Assembly: GCA_035048495.1 (NCBI GenBank)
Contig: CM068549.1
Location: 18,323,103 to 18,387,102, forward strand
Length of the DNA: 64,000 nucleotides
Direction of reading: 5' to 3'
Source: Euptelea pleiosperma
Lineage: Eukaryota; Streptophyta; Magnoliopsida; Ranunculales; Eupteleaceae
Part shown: positions 1 to 11,085 of the stretch, one piece after another
Numbering within the stretch: the stretch's first letter is position 1
Layout of the letters: every line of letters starts with the position of its first letter
Translations under genes and position numbers: made by a program
The notes under the pieces: model-generated
What the model saw: only the letters and a program-made list of their open reading frames with translations
Databases searched by the model: none
What the model was told of the DNA's origin: nothing

Positions 1-205
1 TGGATGTTTGGCTCATCCCGAATTGGAACTACATACCAAAACTCAGCCTGATAGGTGATTTCCAACTGTTAGATTTAGTTTTTTTTCATGGGTTGATTGT
101 TATCCGTGGGATTTCTGCGTTTATTTGAGGTACTCAGATCCCACGGTTATAAAGCATGATTTTTTTGTCTGTACGTACACTTAGGGATGGGCCAAGCATG
201 GATAA
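1..205. repeat. Foldback element, family A, copy cut by window edge
   Basis: The left arm begins at base 1 (TGGATGTTTGGCTCATCC, then CATACCAAAACTCAGCCTGA). The inverted arm closes near 170-205 with TAGGGATGGGCCAAGCATGG. The central loop carries the usual TTTCATGGGTTGAT motif of this family. The outer left end lies outside the window. No coding capacity is visible, and the short ORFs here only read through the hairpin. Confidence 0.7.
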
Positions 206-951
206 TTGTAGTGTCCAACGATGTTTTGTGTTCGAGACCAATAAATTCGTGACACGTGTACTTACGAAACCAGACGTTTTACCCTTTCTTTTGCATGTTG
301 AGTTGGATTCCCTAGGTAGACCGGATCTGTCATTCACAGTCGAGTGTCCAACGACAGATGATCCATCAAAGTTTTACTCATTCTATAACAACCCGCCAGT
401 CATACATACGGTCATTGGTCTCTAGGAGGTGCCACGTGGCTAACACACGTCCGTGAGCGTCCGTGATTAACGACGTTCGTCATCAAAGATTTATTCCTAC
501 TATTTATTTAAAAGAACGTCTCTAGAAGTACGGAACGACTTTGTGCAAAGAATCTCTTGAATCCAATGGTCAATGGCTTCAAACCGCACATATTTTTGTC
601 CGGGTTATCCGTGGGATAGAATTTGCACATTCTCTTCTAAGACGACTCTTTCATCCTTGTAAGAGTGGAAGGTTGACCGTATAGACTACGTACCAGTGCA
701 TCCAGGCGTACAAGCAGGGGTTGGGTTCCTCATCTGGGACATCCAGACGATTGATCTTACCCACCCATTTATTGCTTTATCGAGTAAATTTTATATATTG
801 GCCCAAACATAAAAAAAAAAATCTCCCTTAATCATTTTTCTTCAAATCTGTACTAATAAATATACATTCTCTGTTTATTTTAAATTTTTGTTTCGGTTAC
901 TATGGGCTCTTTTAATTATTTATTTATGCTAATTCATGATGATATTTTCAG

Positions 952-3273
952 GTTACAGCTACAAGTGAAACCACCATCAGAAGATCAAGAAAGAAGAAGG
1001 TAACAATAAATAGGTTTAAAGGGACTATTTTAATGGGCTTTTGAAGGCGATCCGACAGTTATTTTATCCATGGTTTAAAAAACGGCAGTTAGAACAGTAA
1101 CGCTACCCCGTTGTGTTATTTCTGATATAACGCTATCCCGTTATTTTTAAGAAGAAGGCCGTTATAATGAAAATATCATCTATTATTTTTTGAAAATAAT
1201 TTTAAAATAAAAGTCCGATATTTTTCCATTATTTAACATTTTATTTTTATTTGAATGTTGAGTTTTAAATTTAATATCCTTTATAAGTTCTCACAAATAA
1301 CAGCCGTTACATCCGTTATAAAACCGTTATAACGGATATAACAGCCATTATTTCTGAAAGTAATAAAAATTATTATTTATATTCCGTTACTCTCCGTTAA
1401 AATATTGGGGTGTTATAATGGAAATAATAGTAAGACCTCTTGTCTGTTATATCATTTAACTGTCCACTTAAGACCTTGATTTTACCAGACACTGGTATGT
1501 TTTAGCAGTAAAAAATGGTTAATAGACAATAACAGTATTGGGTGTTATAACGGCTGTTATAACTCTTTTTTTCTAAACCATCCTTCTGACTATTGAACAT
1601 GATAGTTGTGATGGTTGTGATCTTCCTTTCATGTTCAATTTTGACTTGAAAGATATCTTAAGTGGACCCATTTAGTGGTGCCTTGGGTTTTACCTAATCT
1701 TTTGCCTCCTGTGATTAGTGTAAGAGTAACCAGATTTCAATTTGTTTGACTAATGGGAATTTATTAAATGTTGGCAGACATTTGCTGAACTTAAAGAGGA
1801 AGAGAGTTTGCTGTTGAAGAGAAGGATACATTTGAAGAAGGTAAGTTTCTGAAGCTTCTTTTACCTTGTAACAGTTACTTCTTCTTAGATTTAGCTTTTA
1901 GGGACCCTGATTTATGAACTTTTATGCGTTCACCGAACAGGAAATAGCGACACTACGAATCAATTATGAGGAACAGAGAGCTAGAAACAAGAGCTTGAAG
2001 AGAATGAAGGTGACCACTGTCTCTCTTTTTTATCTCCACTCTTATGTCTTTTCTGTTGGATTTGAACTTTGTTTCTTCCTCTAACATGGACATGTTGGCT
2101 CAGATACTGTAAACCAGTTTACATGTCCGCACAATTAGATGATAATAATTCTTAGATGCATATCAGCAGTAGAAATACAGATAAATATATAACGGGAGTA
2201 GATATAAGAAAAAAAATTGTAAGAATGTTCGAATATTTTTAAATTTTTTTTTATTTAGTTTGCCTCACCCTTTCGAAAATTCAATTGGGTTTTGTTGATT
2301 AACCATATCATAGTTTTGATTTTTGCAAAACTTAAAAAAGTATCCCAACCTTAGAGGCACAACTGGAATTCCTCGTGACTTGTATGGTTAGGTAGAAAAT
2401 TCTCAAAATTTGCAGAAAACCCTAAGCATCTTCTTTATGATTTAAAGGTCAAGATCTGAACATAGACATCATTAATATTCAGTTTTGAACATGAAAATTA
2501 ATTTTTTAAGACAAAAATTTGTCAACGTTTTGTTTTGTTTTTAAAATCTTCTTTAATTTTTGCCAAATTTTGTAACGCATCTTTTTTTAATGACAACCCG
2601 GAATTATCTCGATCATATACACTACCATATATCTTGCCACACTCCGAACTGCTAACCATGGCTGTCATGCTTACAAGAGCTGAAAAAAAAAATCTTTGAT
2701 TGGAGGTTCTTCGAATGTTCCTTCTTGGATTGGTGCCAAGGAGCTCCTAGGTCTAAATAGAAGGCTGGTTGTCTGCTAAAACTTGTTTCTCTTGCTTGAC
2801 GAAAGATTTCCTCCCCTCAGAATTTGCACATCTGGATCAAGACCACTCATATTTTATGTTTTAGCCTGGCACATGGCTGCAAGTTATCTAGCTCTCTCTG
2901 TCTTTGAATAAACTCAGCGCTGCGTTTGTATTTGAAAAAAAAAAAATTTAAATGGGTGAATATAACAAGTAATTTTGTTTTGCAGCTTGATTTGCCATAC
3001 CAATCAGTAAAGCAAACAGGCATAGCTGATACGTCAAAAGAAGTGACCTGTGATCAATACTGCAACACACAAGTTGATCACACTCCTACAATCTTGCCAA
3101 TTGGTGGCACGTATAAGGAACAAGATGTTGCGGAGTGCCCATCATCCCCACCGGCCGATTCTTGTGAAATACAAAAGGACAATACGACTCGGGAGAGTTT
3201 CTTTATGCTACCTGATCTAAATTTTCCTTTTGAAGAGGATACCGGCTCCGAGGTCTTATATGGAATGAGCTGA
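952..3273 (+). CDS. Plant protein of unknown function, coiled-coil plus C-terminal DLN/EAR-like motif (5' partial)
   Basis: Four consecutive phase-0 exons with GT-AG introns are visible: 952-999, 1778-1840, 1941-2009 and 2986-3273 (stop TGA at 3271). They give 155 residues. Exon 952-999 ends in a basic run (RRSRKKK). The next two encode a charged helical stretch with leucine spacing (TFAELKEEESLLLKRR, then EIATLRINYEEQ), which suggests a coiled coil. The last exon encodes a less ordered region ending in LPDLNFPFEEDTGSEV and a final LYGMS. DLNFP resembles the DLNxxP class of EAR repression motifs, so a nuclear role in transcription is possible, but this is inference. I recognise the exon pattern as that of a conserved plant family without an assigned function. 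The start codon is not found; 1-951 is mostly repeat, so the first exon(s) probably lie left of the window. Confidence 0.8.
1072..1580. repeat. Family C foldback (GGTTTAAAA...CGTTATAACGG), in an intron
   Basis: It begins GGTTTAAAAAACGGCAGTTA and ends in CTGTTATAACTC followed by TCTAAACC, so the termini are inverted. The interior is built of variants of CCGTTATAACGG. It lies within the intron between exons 952-999 and 1778-1840 of the first gene. The same family recurs at 7985, 10092 and 48721. It is non-coding. Confidence 0.65.
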
Positions 3274-4060
3274 GACGGATGAAATTGACATGGTTCTGTT
3301 TTTCAAAAGCAAGAGGGACTGATATCAGTAAGTGATTCTGCACTCCATACAAGTCCATTGAACTCGCCGGGCGAGTTGTCGTAACTGTAAATACAAAGAA
3401 TCCGTCTTCCACAGCAGGTGTAGGTAGAATAAGACACAGCCCACTACCATTGCTGATTCTCGAAAGGCAAGAAGAAGGTACTGAGGGAAGTGTAGAGATC
3501 CTAACCAGTAGAGATAGAGAGAAGTTTATTTTTGCAGGTATCTACATTCGACGGAAATTCTTTGGGGCTAATCCTCACCCTCATTTACTTCTTTCTTTTT
3601 TCTTTTTTGAAATATTTCAGATAAATTTGTAATTATTTATAGTGGGATCAGACATTGGGTACCTTTGGAGCTGTTTGAATTAGGCTGACAATTTTTTTTT
3701 AACTTCTCTGATCTAATTGATACACCAGAGCTCTTACATATTAACACGTGAGTCAGGTACTCAGGTTATCGGGACACACCTTATGTTGACACGCCGTTTG
3801 ACACACCTATGTGGGGCCCCATGGAGATACGTCAAGGGTTGGTTTTAAGTGAGAACAAAAAGATCAATTCATTTCAACATTTCTAGTTCTATGAAAAGTA
3901 GATTAAAATTAAATTTTTTTTTTTTACTGCATATATCACTTTTGGTGATGACGATAAGGACAATTAATGTATGGTTAGATTGTCCAACATGATCTCCATG
4001 TGGGTCCTACCATCGGGTGTAAGAATTGGTTGTAAGAAATGGGTGTAGCTCTAGACGGAA
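3274..4060. other. 3' flank of the DLN-motif gene; no second gene seen
   Basis: The first few hundred bases are the likely 3' UTR. They include an AATAAATTTGT candidate polyadenylation region near 3622. The rest is AT-rich sequence without a supported gene. The 60-aa ORF at 3450-3632 has no recognisable domain. Confidence 0.4.
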
Positions 4061-4061
4061 T

Positions 4062-4331
4062 CTGTGGCACATTATTAGAGGCTACCAACCGTTCGGATGT
4101 TTGGTCCATCCTTAGATGGACTTATGTAACAAAAATCAGCCTGATTAGTCATTTCTAACCATCGGATCAAAATGCTCAAAATCCACGGTTAAAAATAAAA
4201 TCAAGAAAAAAGGCTCTAATGCAACTAATATAAATTACTAATCAGGATGAATTTTGATATGTAAGTCCAACTAGGGAAGAGCAAAACATCCATATGGTCA
4301 GTGGTCTCTAAGAGTGTGCCATGTGGCTCAT
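4062..4331. repeat. Foldback element, family A, full copy
   Basis: The left arm runs GTGGCACATTATTAGAGG, then GGATGTTTGGTCCATCC and AATCAGCCTGATTAGT. The right arm is its inverse: ACTAATCAGGATGAATTTT, AAAACATCCATATGGTC, then CTAAGAGTGTGCCATGTGGC. Arms of about 110 bp flank an AT-rich loop. No transposase is encoded. Confidence 0.75.
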
Positions 4332-4479
4332 ACTATGGCCCATCTCGGACAAAAAAAAAAAAGTTAATTAGGAGCACCTTACATACCTATTATAAAGAGT
4401 AATGATTACATCGTCCAAGATCCAAGGACATGCATGGTGGTGTCATTTTGTAATTGGCCAAAAATGCACCTCGAGCTGT

Positions 4480-4910
4480 ATGCTAAATCGTAATGTTAAA
4501 AATCTACGGCTAAAAAAACCTATGAAAAAGACTCTAAATCCAATGGATAAAAATTGTTAATCAAGATGAATTTTCGTGTGTGGATACAACATCTGTACAG
4601 TCTGTGCTCTCTAAATGTTTAGAAGTTTCAGAATGTGGTGAAAAGGTAATCAGCGTGTGAAAAGGTACAGGGCGTCCCCAAAAGCGGCTTGCTTTTACAA
4701 TGAACGAAGCAAAAACGAACAAACCAACCCACGAGCCGCGTTGGGCTTTCTTCATCCACCTACAGATGGGCCAAAGTGCCAAACATCCACATGGTCAATT
4801 TGGTTTGTAGGTCCACGGTCCACCCTAAGGATTGACCAAACTTCCATAGCATACGGTCAGTGTCCTCTAAAATCTGTCACGTGGCTCATATTGTGGACGG
4901 TCAGCCAAGT
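4480..4910. repeat. Degenerate family A foldback fragments
   Basis: Two right-arm fragments are recognisable: one at about 4555-4620 (TTAATCAAGATGAATTTTCG) and one at about 4765-4900 (AAACATCCACATGGTCA, then CATACGGTCAGTGTCCTCTA and CACGTGGCTCATATT). The matching left arms are lost or strongly diverged. Confidence 0.5.
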
Positions 4911-5596
4911 TTTACTCGAGAAGAGGCGTCTTTGAAGGAGTTTCCACACATGCAGCGCACGTGATATTAAGGATAAAATTGTCAATTTCTTATTTTCTAT
5001 GATTGTGAGTGTCGGCACTTGGCTGCAGGTGCACCACTAATAAAATTAAAGCAGGTGGGTAAAATATCTAAGAAATTCACCCAGGGGCTCCAGTACACCA
5101 ATGTCCATATGTACCCATAGATCACAATCGTTCGCTCCTCTGGGACGGTGTCAAAATGCAAATATCAAACTTGAAATACACGTAATCGACCGTTAATTAA
5201 TGGTCAACAATCTTAGAAAATCAGACCAGGTGCCATGTTTTGAAAATGTGATTAGTAGTCTTTTATAACTGCAAGATCTTGGTTAATTTCAGGTCCATTC
5301 AAGATGGATTGGACGATCCAGATTGATATGTGGGCCCACCAGTTACTCTTTATCATCCATAATGGGGATGCTGGTCATTGCCATTTGACCAGTGGGCCAC
5401 CCACCCTCTCGCACACGGGGTGTCTATCTATTGGTCTTACTGTCTTAGTAGGTAATACTAGTGGCGGCACGCACGGGGCATCTTTGAAAGAAGTGGCAAA
5501 ATAAGAGAGTTGTTCTTAAGGAACTGTCTTGGAAATATGAAAAAAAAAAATGGGTCAAGCTTCGTTGACAGCCCTAAAATGACAGGACACAAATAA

Positions 5597-5882
5597 GTGC
5601 CACATGGCACACTCTTAAGAGGACTCTGACCGTACGGATGTTTGGCCAATCCCTAGGTGGACCTACAAACCAAAATTCAGCCTGATTAGGGATTTCTAGG
5701 CATTGGATATTTGTACCTCAAATACTGCTATAATTCCCACAATTGAGATCAACCCATTACAATGAGTCCAATCCAACGTCTAGAAATCACTAATCAGGCT
5801 GCATTTTGGTTTGTAGGTCCAGCTAGGGGTTGGCCAAACATCCATACGGTCAGAGTCCTCCAAGAGTGTGCCATGTGGCCCA
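5597..5882. repeat. Foldback element, family A, full copy
   Basis: Left arm: GTGCCACATGGCACACTCTT, CCGTACGGATGTTTGGCC, AATTCAGCCTGATTAGGGAT. Right arm: CACTAATCAGGCTGCATTTT, GGCCAAACATCCATACGG, AGAGTGTGCCATGTGGC. This is one of the best-preserved hairpins in the window, with arms of about 110 bp. Confidence 0.8.
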
Positions 5883-6285
5883 TATTCTATCCTGTACAGA
5901 ATCCTCTCATTTTAGAGCTGTCAATAGGGCCTGACCCCAAAAAAATGGTATGTTAAAAAAAGTGATTAAATACTTATCAAGGGGGAAATCTGTAAATTAA
6001 TTGTATGAGAATGGTTCGGCAGCACGGGAAAAAAAATCCATTCTCAAAATGTTGACAAGTACTCCTTGTTAACCAAGGGGTTAACAGGGTTGGGATACGT
6101 GTCAGACATTTTGGGTGGGAGACTTCAAAGTTTAAAGTCCCCCGGGATGAGACGAACGTGTGTAGTGGCCTTTTTAGAAGCAGTGGCAAAATAAGAAGTT
6201 TCAACTCAAAGCCGCTTGGAAGATTAGTTTGGATAGGTGAATCAATAAATTGTGGCAACTCAAAGCATAATTAGAAGGGTTGGTA

Positions 6286-6640
6286 GGGTCGAGTTCCAAT
6301 GACCCCCATTTTTTATGCCCATTTTTTTCATTCATTTTGGTGTACCCATATAGAAGATGAATCAATGGCTGATTTTTTGTGAGGATGATCTCTATGGTGA
6401 GGAGATCACCCCAACAAAAAATCACCCCATTCTGACATTTCTAACCCCGTCAAATGTGGTTTTCAAGTTACACGGTAATCGACTGTCCATAATTCTTCAA
6501 CTTCTAAACCAATCTATGAATATCAGAATGATTAGAATTTTTGTGAGGATGATCTCCTCACCAAAATTAGCCATTGATTCATCTTCTATATGGTTACACC
6601 AAAATGGGTGTCAAAAATTGTGGTCACTAGAACCTGACCC
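6286..6640. repeat. Foldback element, family B, with its own outer TIR
   Basis: The core arms are GGCTGATTTTTTGTGAGGAT and GATCTCCTCACCAAAATTAG in inverted order, around CATTCTGACATTTCTAACC. The outer ends are GGTCGAGTTCCAATGACC on the left and GGTCACTAGAACCTGACC on the right, a second inverted pair. ORFs on both strands here are palindrome read-through. Confidence 0.7.
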
Positions 6641-6725
6641 ATATTAAAATGGCACTAGGGGGTGGCACATGCGTTGCACATGAGTGATTGTAGGAGTCTC
6701 ATCAACGTTGATGACGGACCACAAT

Positions 6726-7000
6726 ATGAGCTATGTGGCACACTCTTAGAGATAACTGACCATATGGATGTTTGGCCCATCCCTAGCTGGACTTACATAC
6801 CGAAATCCAACTTGATTAGTAATTTATATCCGTTGGATTGGAGTCTTTCCTATGGTTTATTTTTAAACATGGATTTCGAGCATTATTTGGCATACTCGGA
6901 TAGAAATCACTAGTCAGGCTGATTTTAGGTATGTATGTCTACCTAGGGATGGGCCAAACATCCATACGGTCAGTAGTCCCCAAGAGTATGACATGCTGCT
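6726..7000. repeat. Foldback element, family A, full copy
   Basis: Left arm: ATGTGGCACACTCTTAGAGA, then TGGATGTTTGGCCCATCC. Right arm: GGGATGGGCCAAACATCC, then ATACGGTCAGTAGTCCCC and AAGAGTATGACATG. The loop holds the family's TTTCCTATGGTTTATTTTTA motif. Confidence 0.8.
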
Positions 7001-7135
7001 CACTAATACTCTCAGATGTGGATTCTGAGAATCCAAGGGTGGTTGTGCTTCGGCAAAATCTGAATCCAGTGAATGCCAACTTAGCATTTGCAACGACCAT
7101 TGGATTCTCAGAATCGATGTTCGAGAGCATTAGTG
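7001..7135. repeat. Short CACTA-ended foldback directly abutting a family A copy
   Basis: It starts CACTAATACTCTCAGATG, followed by GGATTCTGAGAATCCAA. It ends TTGGATTCTCAGAATCGATG, then TTCGAGAGCATTAGTG. The two ends are inverted copies over about 35 bp with a few differences. Total length is 135 bp. The CACTA termini recall CACTA-superfamily MITEs, but I see no clear 3-bp duplication. Confidence 0.65.
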
Positions 7136-7289
7136 AAATTATTAGTGCAAAAAGGTGAGTCCACAAATCCTGACCCTTTTTTAAATAGCTAGTAACCTTC
7201 TGTGAACCAAAATATTTGATTTAATAATGAGTACAGTGGATTGGGCATTTTTGATGAATTTCTTTTTGTCTTTTGTGTTTTTTATTTTT

Positions 7290-7580
7290 TGTCATAGGTC
7301 AGCCAGTAATTTTGGGCCAGGCTAGGTTGGGCTTAGTCTACAGTGCCGGGCTGGGCCAAATTCGAAGACCTAGGCCCGGGCTCAGGCCTAGTCCAATGCC
7401 CGTAGGGGGCAGGCTCAGCCCGAGTCAGTCCGGGTCAATGTCATAAAAAAAAAATGAAAAACATGTAAAAAGCCGGGCCATCTTTAGACCGGGCCTCATA
7501 ATGGAACCGGCTTCAAGGGGGTTGGCCTGGCCTCGGCCCAAAGACCTAACGGGCCGGGCCGCAGGCCAAAATTAAAGGCT
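7290..7580. repeat. GGCCC-rich dispersed repeat remnant
   Basis: The stretch is locally GC-rich. It is dominated by variants of GGGCCGGGC and CCTAGGCCC in both orientations (for example GCCGGGCTGGGCCAAATTCG and AACGGGCCGGGCCGCAGG). It contrasts with the AT-rich flanks and has no ORF of note. It looks like a decayed repeat rather than a gene-associated CpG island. Confidence 0.45.
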
Positions 7581-7598
7581 GAGTGATAGGCAACCAAT

Positions 7599-7718
7599 TT
7601 TTTTTGATAGGTAGGCCTGTTTTTAAAGAGATCAGTAACTCGGTGAAGGCAGGTTTTGAACCCAGGTCTATAGTATCATCACCCAGAAACTTTACCAACT
7701 GAGCAAGCTGGCACCTTC
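7599..7718 (-). mobile_element. tRNA-derived SINE with perfect 14-bp target-site duplication
   Basis: Read on the minus strand, the element starts at 7718. It carries an A-box-like GCTTGCTCAGTTGGTAAAG and a B-box-like GGGTTCAAAACC, the internal Pol III promoter of a tRNA-derived head. It ends in CTATCAAAAAAA. It is flanked by identical copies of GATAGGCAACCAAT at 7585-7598 and 7719-7732. The duplication together with a simple A-rich tail is the signature of LINE-mediated SINE insertion. The short size (120 bp) suits small plant SINEs. Confidence 0.8.
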
Positions 7719-7984
7719 GATAGGCAACCAATAGGTGCCTCGGTGAACGTCGTTCACTTCACGTGGCAACCCAAGTTTTGGCTTTAAAATAGTAATAGAT
7801 AGATAAATCATGTTTGTGGACAAGTACTCTGGGTTGACACAACAGACTTCTTCCCTACACAGACCCTTTTTTCATACCTACTAGCATCAATCCACGCTTG
7901 CCACACCATATGGCATAAAGAGGAAGATTTCTTTCACTTTTTTTGTGTTTCGCTACAAGGTCACCTGATGTAGTTGAACCCATT

Positions 7985-8376
7985 GTTTTAAAAATGGCCG
8001 TTTAAACAATAACTCCCCAAGCCCGTTTCCGTTAAAACCGTTTAAACACGTTTTATCGGTTTTGAAAAAAATGGCCTTTTTTCATTTTAACGGCCGTTAA
8101 AATCGTTTAAACAACCGTTTAATTCTGAAAATTTTGTGAAAAAAAACGGCCGTTAAATCCGTTTAATTCTGTTAAAATCTGTTAAATTCCATTTTTTTTT
8201 TCAAATTTCAAAATTTGAATTTCAGCGCCGTTTTTTCTGTTAAAACCCGTTAAAATCCATTTAATTCTGCTTTTTTCCATTTTTTTCCATTTTTGCCCCT
8301 GGCCGTTTCAATCCGTTTTAATGGCCGTTTAAACGGTAACGCCCCCAGTCCGTTAAAACGGCCTCCTTTAAACCTT
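7985..8376. repeat. Family C foldback
   Basis: It starts GTTTTAAAAATGGCCGTTTA and ends CGTTAAAACGGCCTCCTTTA followed by AACC. The interior is filled with CCGTTTAAACGG-type words. In this copy CCGTTTAA replaces the CCGTTATAA seen in the copies at 1072 and 10092. Confidence 0.65.
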
Positions 8377-8994
8377 GGTTGAACCTTTAACACGAATAAG
8401 AATAAGACCATGAAACGTGGCACAATCTAATTGGTGTTGGACGCTTTTTGTGCCCCATACACTAAAAATATGCTTTTCTTTTTCTTTTCTTTTTTTTTTA
8501 ATTTAAAAAAGGAAAGGGACTCGCAAGTCCAAATAATTTTCAAGGATTATCATGGAAAGTGCAATACATGACAGATATGGGAGTCACGTGGACAAAAACG
8601 CCATCAAGTGATTAGTCTAGAGGAGGGCCAGCTCAACCACTAGGCAGTTAAGACAACCGCCTAAGGCCCCACATCAGCCCAAGGCCCCCAATTCCCAATA
8701 AATAAATTTTTGGTTTGCAGTCTCTCCTTGTTTAATTTCTTTAGTTATTACTTTCCTTTTCTCTTTTCTTTTTTGTTTTTTTCTATTAAAACCCACTAAG
8801 TGTCCGTGTCTCTACGAGGATAAAGTAGGAATACATTTTTAAAAGTTGCTCAAAATAAGCTGATTGGGGTTTTAAGTCCATATTTCTGAAAAAGCAGCCC
8901 TTTTTAGACCCAATAATGAATAGGTGGTTGCCTTGGGCCGTAAGTTTATATCCCTTACCAAATTCTCTCCTTAGATTCCTCTTATGGCTGTATA

Positions 8995-9288
8995 TGCCAC
9001 ATAGCACACTCTTTGATACCACTAATTATATGGATGCTTGGCCCATCCTAAGATGGACCTAGGAACCAAAAGTCTGCCCATTGGTAATTCTGGCTCTTGG
9101 ATTTGAGTGTTTTCTTGACTTGATTTTAGCTGTGATTTCGAGAATTATTTGGGTCACTAAAATCCAACGGCTGGAAATAAACAATTTTACTAATTCTGTC
9201 GGATTTGAGTCTTTTCATGGATTGATTTTTGGCCGTGTGATTTGGTAATTATCTGGGATAATCAAATCAAATGGCTACAAATCAAGTA
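8995..9288. repeat. Degenerate family A foldback
   Basis: The left arm is recognisable (TGCCACATAGCACACTCTTT, GGATGCTTGGCCCATCC, AAGATGGACCTAGGAACC). The inner arm TTGGATTTGAGTGTTTTC and its inverse are partly duplicated. The outer right arm is missing. Confidence 0.55.
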
Positions 9289-9531
9289 TTAACGGTATAA
9301 TCTACACATATTTTATCGTAATTTTTATAATCTTGCAAGTTATTGTCAACTAATGTAAGATTTGAATTAAGTGCACATTTTTTTAACTCGGCTCGACCGG
9401 CCAGGGACGGCTTCTTGAATTCGAGCGCATCGGGATCCACGAAACCATCTTGCTTGAGAACAACAAAGTCGTCTTCAATCTTCAGACCCACAACCATATA
9501 AACTCTTAACTCCATCACCCTCTAAAGAAAA

Positions 9532-9855
9532 ATGGCAATCGGAGCTTCTGAAGGATTGCTTCGGTGTGCCTTTGAAGGATGCGTAGCAGCATCCAACGAG
9601 AAGATCGAACGGAGGCCGTACCATCGCAATTGTAGTTGTGCCTTGCACAAGTCTGGAGGTGGGTGCTCCAAAGCGTCTCCTCGGGATAAGCTAATATCAT
9701 ATCCAATGAGACGGTCCTGGAGCGAGAGTTGCTTGGTCTTAGGAGCTTCTAACTACTCCTTTTCCTCTTCTTCACCTGTTAATTTGATTTTAGGGGTGGA
9801 GAGGACCCACTTGGGATTGTGTAAAGAAGAGGAAAGAGATTCATGGGAAGCTTGA
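9532..9855 (+). CDS. Small cysteine-containing plant protein of unknown function
   Basis: This single-exon ORF of 107 aa begins at AAAAATGGCAATC and ends in TGA. It has cysteines at 12, 17, 34, 36, 45, 67 and 97. Two word-like blocks look conserved: IERRPYHRNCSCALH at about residues 25-39 and SYPMRRSWSESCLVL at about 56-70. A serine-rich stretch (SFSSSSP) follows. I recognise this block order from unnamed small plant proteins, but no function is known to me. There is no signal peptide or membrane segment. A CATATAAAC sequence at about 9494 lies only some 35 bp before the ATG, so the promoter is not defined. The opposite-strand ORF 9515-9706 is taken as its shadow. Confidence 0.7.
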   Translation: MAIGASEGLLRCAFEGCVAASNEKIERRPYHRNCSCALHKSGGGCSKASPRDKLISYPMRRSWSESCLVLGASNYSFSSSSPVNLILGVERTHLGLCKEEERDSWEA

Positions 9856-10091
9856 TTGTGTGTTGGAATGGTTGGAGGAATTCTAGTTGTTTCTCCATTG
9901 TTAGTTTTGGTTCTTCTCATTATCGCACAAGCATCCAATTTGTTTCACTATTTTTTTTTCTCTACTTATTAAGGGGAGAAATGGGTGGAAGTGGGACTCA
10001 CCCCCAACCATAAGCTTTTGATCTCTCTTTTTCTTCCGTAATGCTTGTGGGAGTGTCCAATTTTTTTTTTTTTTTTTGGGTAGGCAACACC

Positions 10092-10454
10092 AAGTTTTAA
10101 AACGGTCCATTATAACGGTATAACGGACTGGGGGCATTACCGGTTTTCCGTTATAACAAAACGCTCGGGCAAAAATGGAAAATAATAGGAAAATAACAGA
10201 AAAAATGGCGCTGGGATTCAAATTTCGAAATATGAATTTTCAAAAGCGGAAAATAACGGAAAGAATGGCCTTTTTTTTTTTTCACAAAATTTTTCAGAAA
10301 ATAACAGTCGTTATTTTTGTTATAACATGTAACAAAAAATACGACCACCATAACAAAAAATAATGGCCATTATTTTCTGGGCGTTTTAACAGTAAATAAC
10401 GTAATGGTGAGATAACGGCCATTATTTTTGTTAGAACGGCCATTTTTTAAACCA
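10092..10454. repeat. Family C foldback
   Basis: It starts AAGTTTTAAAACGGTCCATT and ends AGAACGGCCATTTTTTAAAC followed by C. Inside are repeated TAACGG and CCGTTA words in both orientations, for example GTATAACGGACTGGGGGC. It is non-coding. Confidence 0.65.
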
Positions 10455-11079
10455 TGGACAACACGGACAAATCTAGTCTGCATACGTTTGCAAACTTAAA
10501 AAGTATGCAAACATAGTATGCAAACATTGTCAGTACTGTTGGATATCCATTGAAATACCTGTTATTTCAATGCTTTTAAAAAAAATATTTTATAAATTTA
10601 AAAACACATTTTTCAAGGAGTATTCAATGGTGGATACAATGTTTGCATACTTTTGCGTCTGCAAAACATATGCAGACTAGATTTTTTCGAGCAACACGGT
10701 TTAGGCTCACTGCAGGACCTTGACAGGAGCGGCTGGAATCCACGTTGGTAGACTGCCAAGCTATACCTGGCCTGGGTAATACCCAGGAAGGGAATTTCAA
10801 CTCCACTCCACCCACATCTGAATGGAGGAAACCTTTAAGTGGATTTAACTCGCAACCTCCCACAAGAGGGTACACACTAACATTTTGCTAATAACATTAA
10901 CAGGCATACACAGGCGGCATGGTATATAATGCAGTTCATATTAAAGCTGAATTGCTACTGAAAACACAACGATGGCTCTACTGAGTCACTGACCATTAAG
11001 AAAGGTACAACGGTCATAAATAACGAAAAGGACTGAAATACGTTATAACACATGAACAAATAAGTTCAATAATTTTATA

Positions 11080-11085
11080 TTTATT
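11080..11085 (-). terminator. Candidate polyadenylation signal of ALF4
   Basis: On the minus strand this reads AATAAA, about 72 bp downstream of the ALF4 stop codon. Position and sequence fit a plant near-upstream element. No transcript end is visible from sequence alone. Confidence 0.4.

Noticed and set aside
6201..6647. Overlapping ORFs on both strands (74 and 96 aa)
   Set aside because: They read the arms of a foldback element; translations on both strands mirror the palindrome.
7599..7718. Functional tRNA gene on the minus strand
   Set aside because: A and B boxes are present, but the acceptor stem cannot be formed, the 3' end is A-rich, and perfect target duplications flank it; SINE is the better call.
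9282..9518. 78-aa minus-strand ORF (contains GLKIEDDFVVLKQDGF)
   Set aside because: The text looks protein-like, but I cannot tie it to a family and it lies between a foldback and the small gene; not enough support to call.
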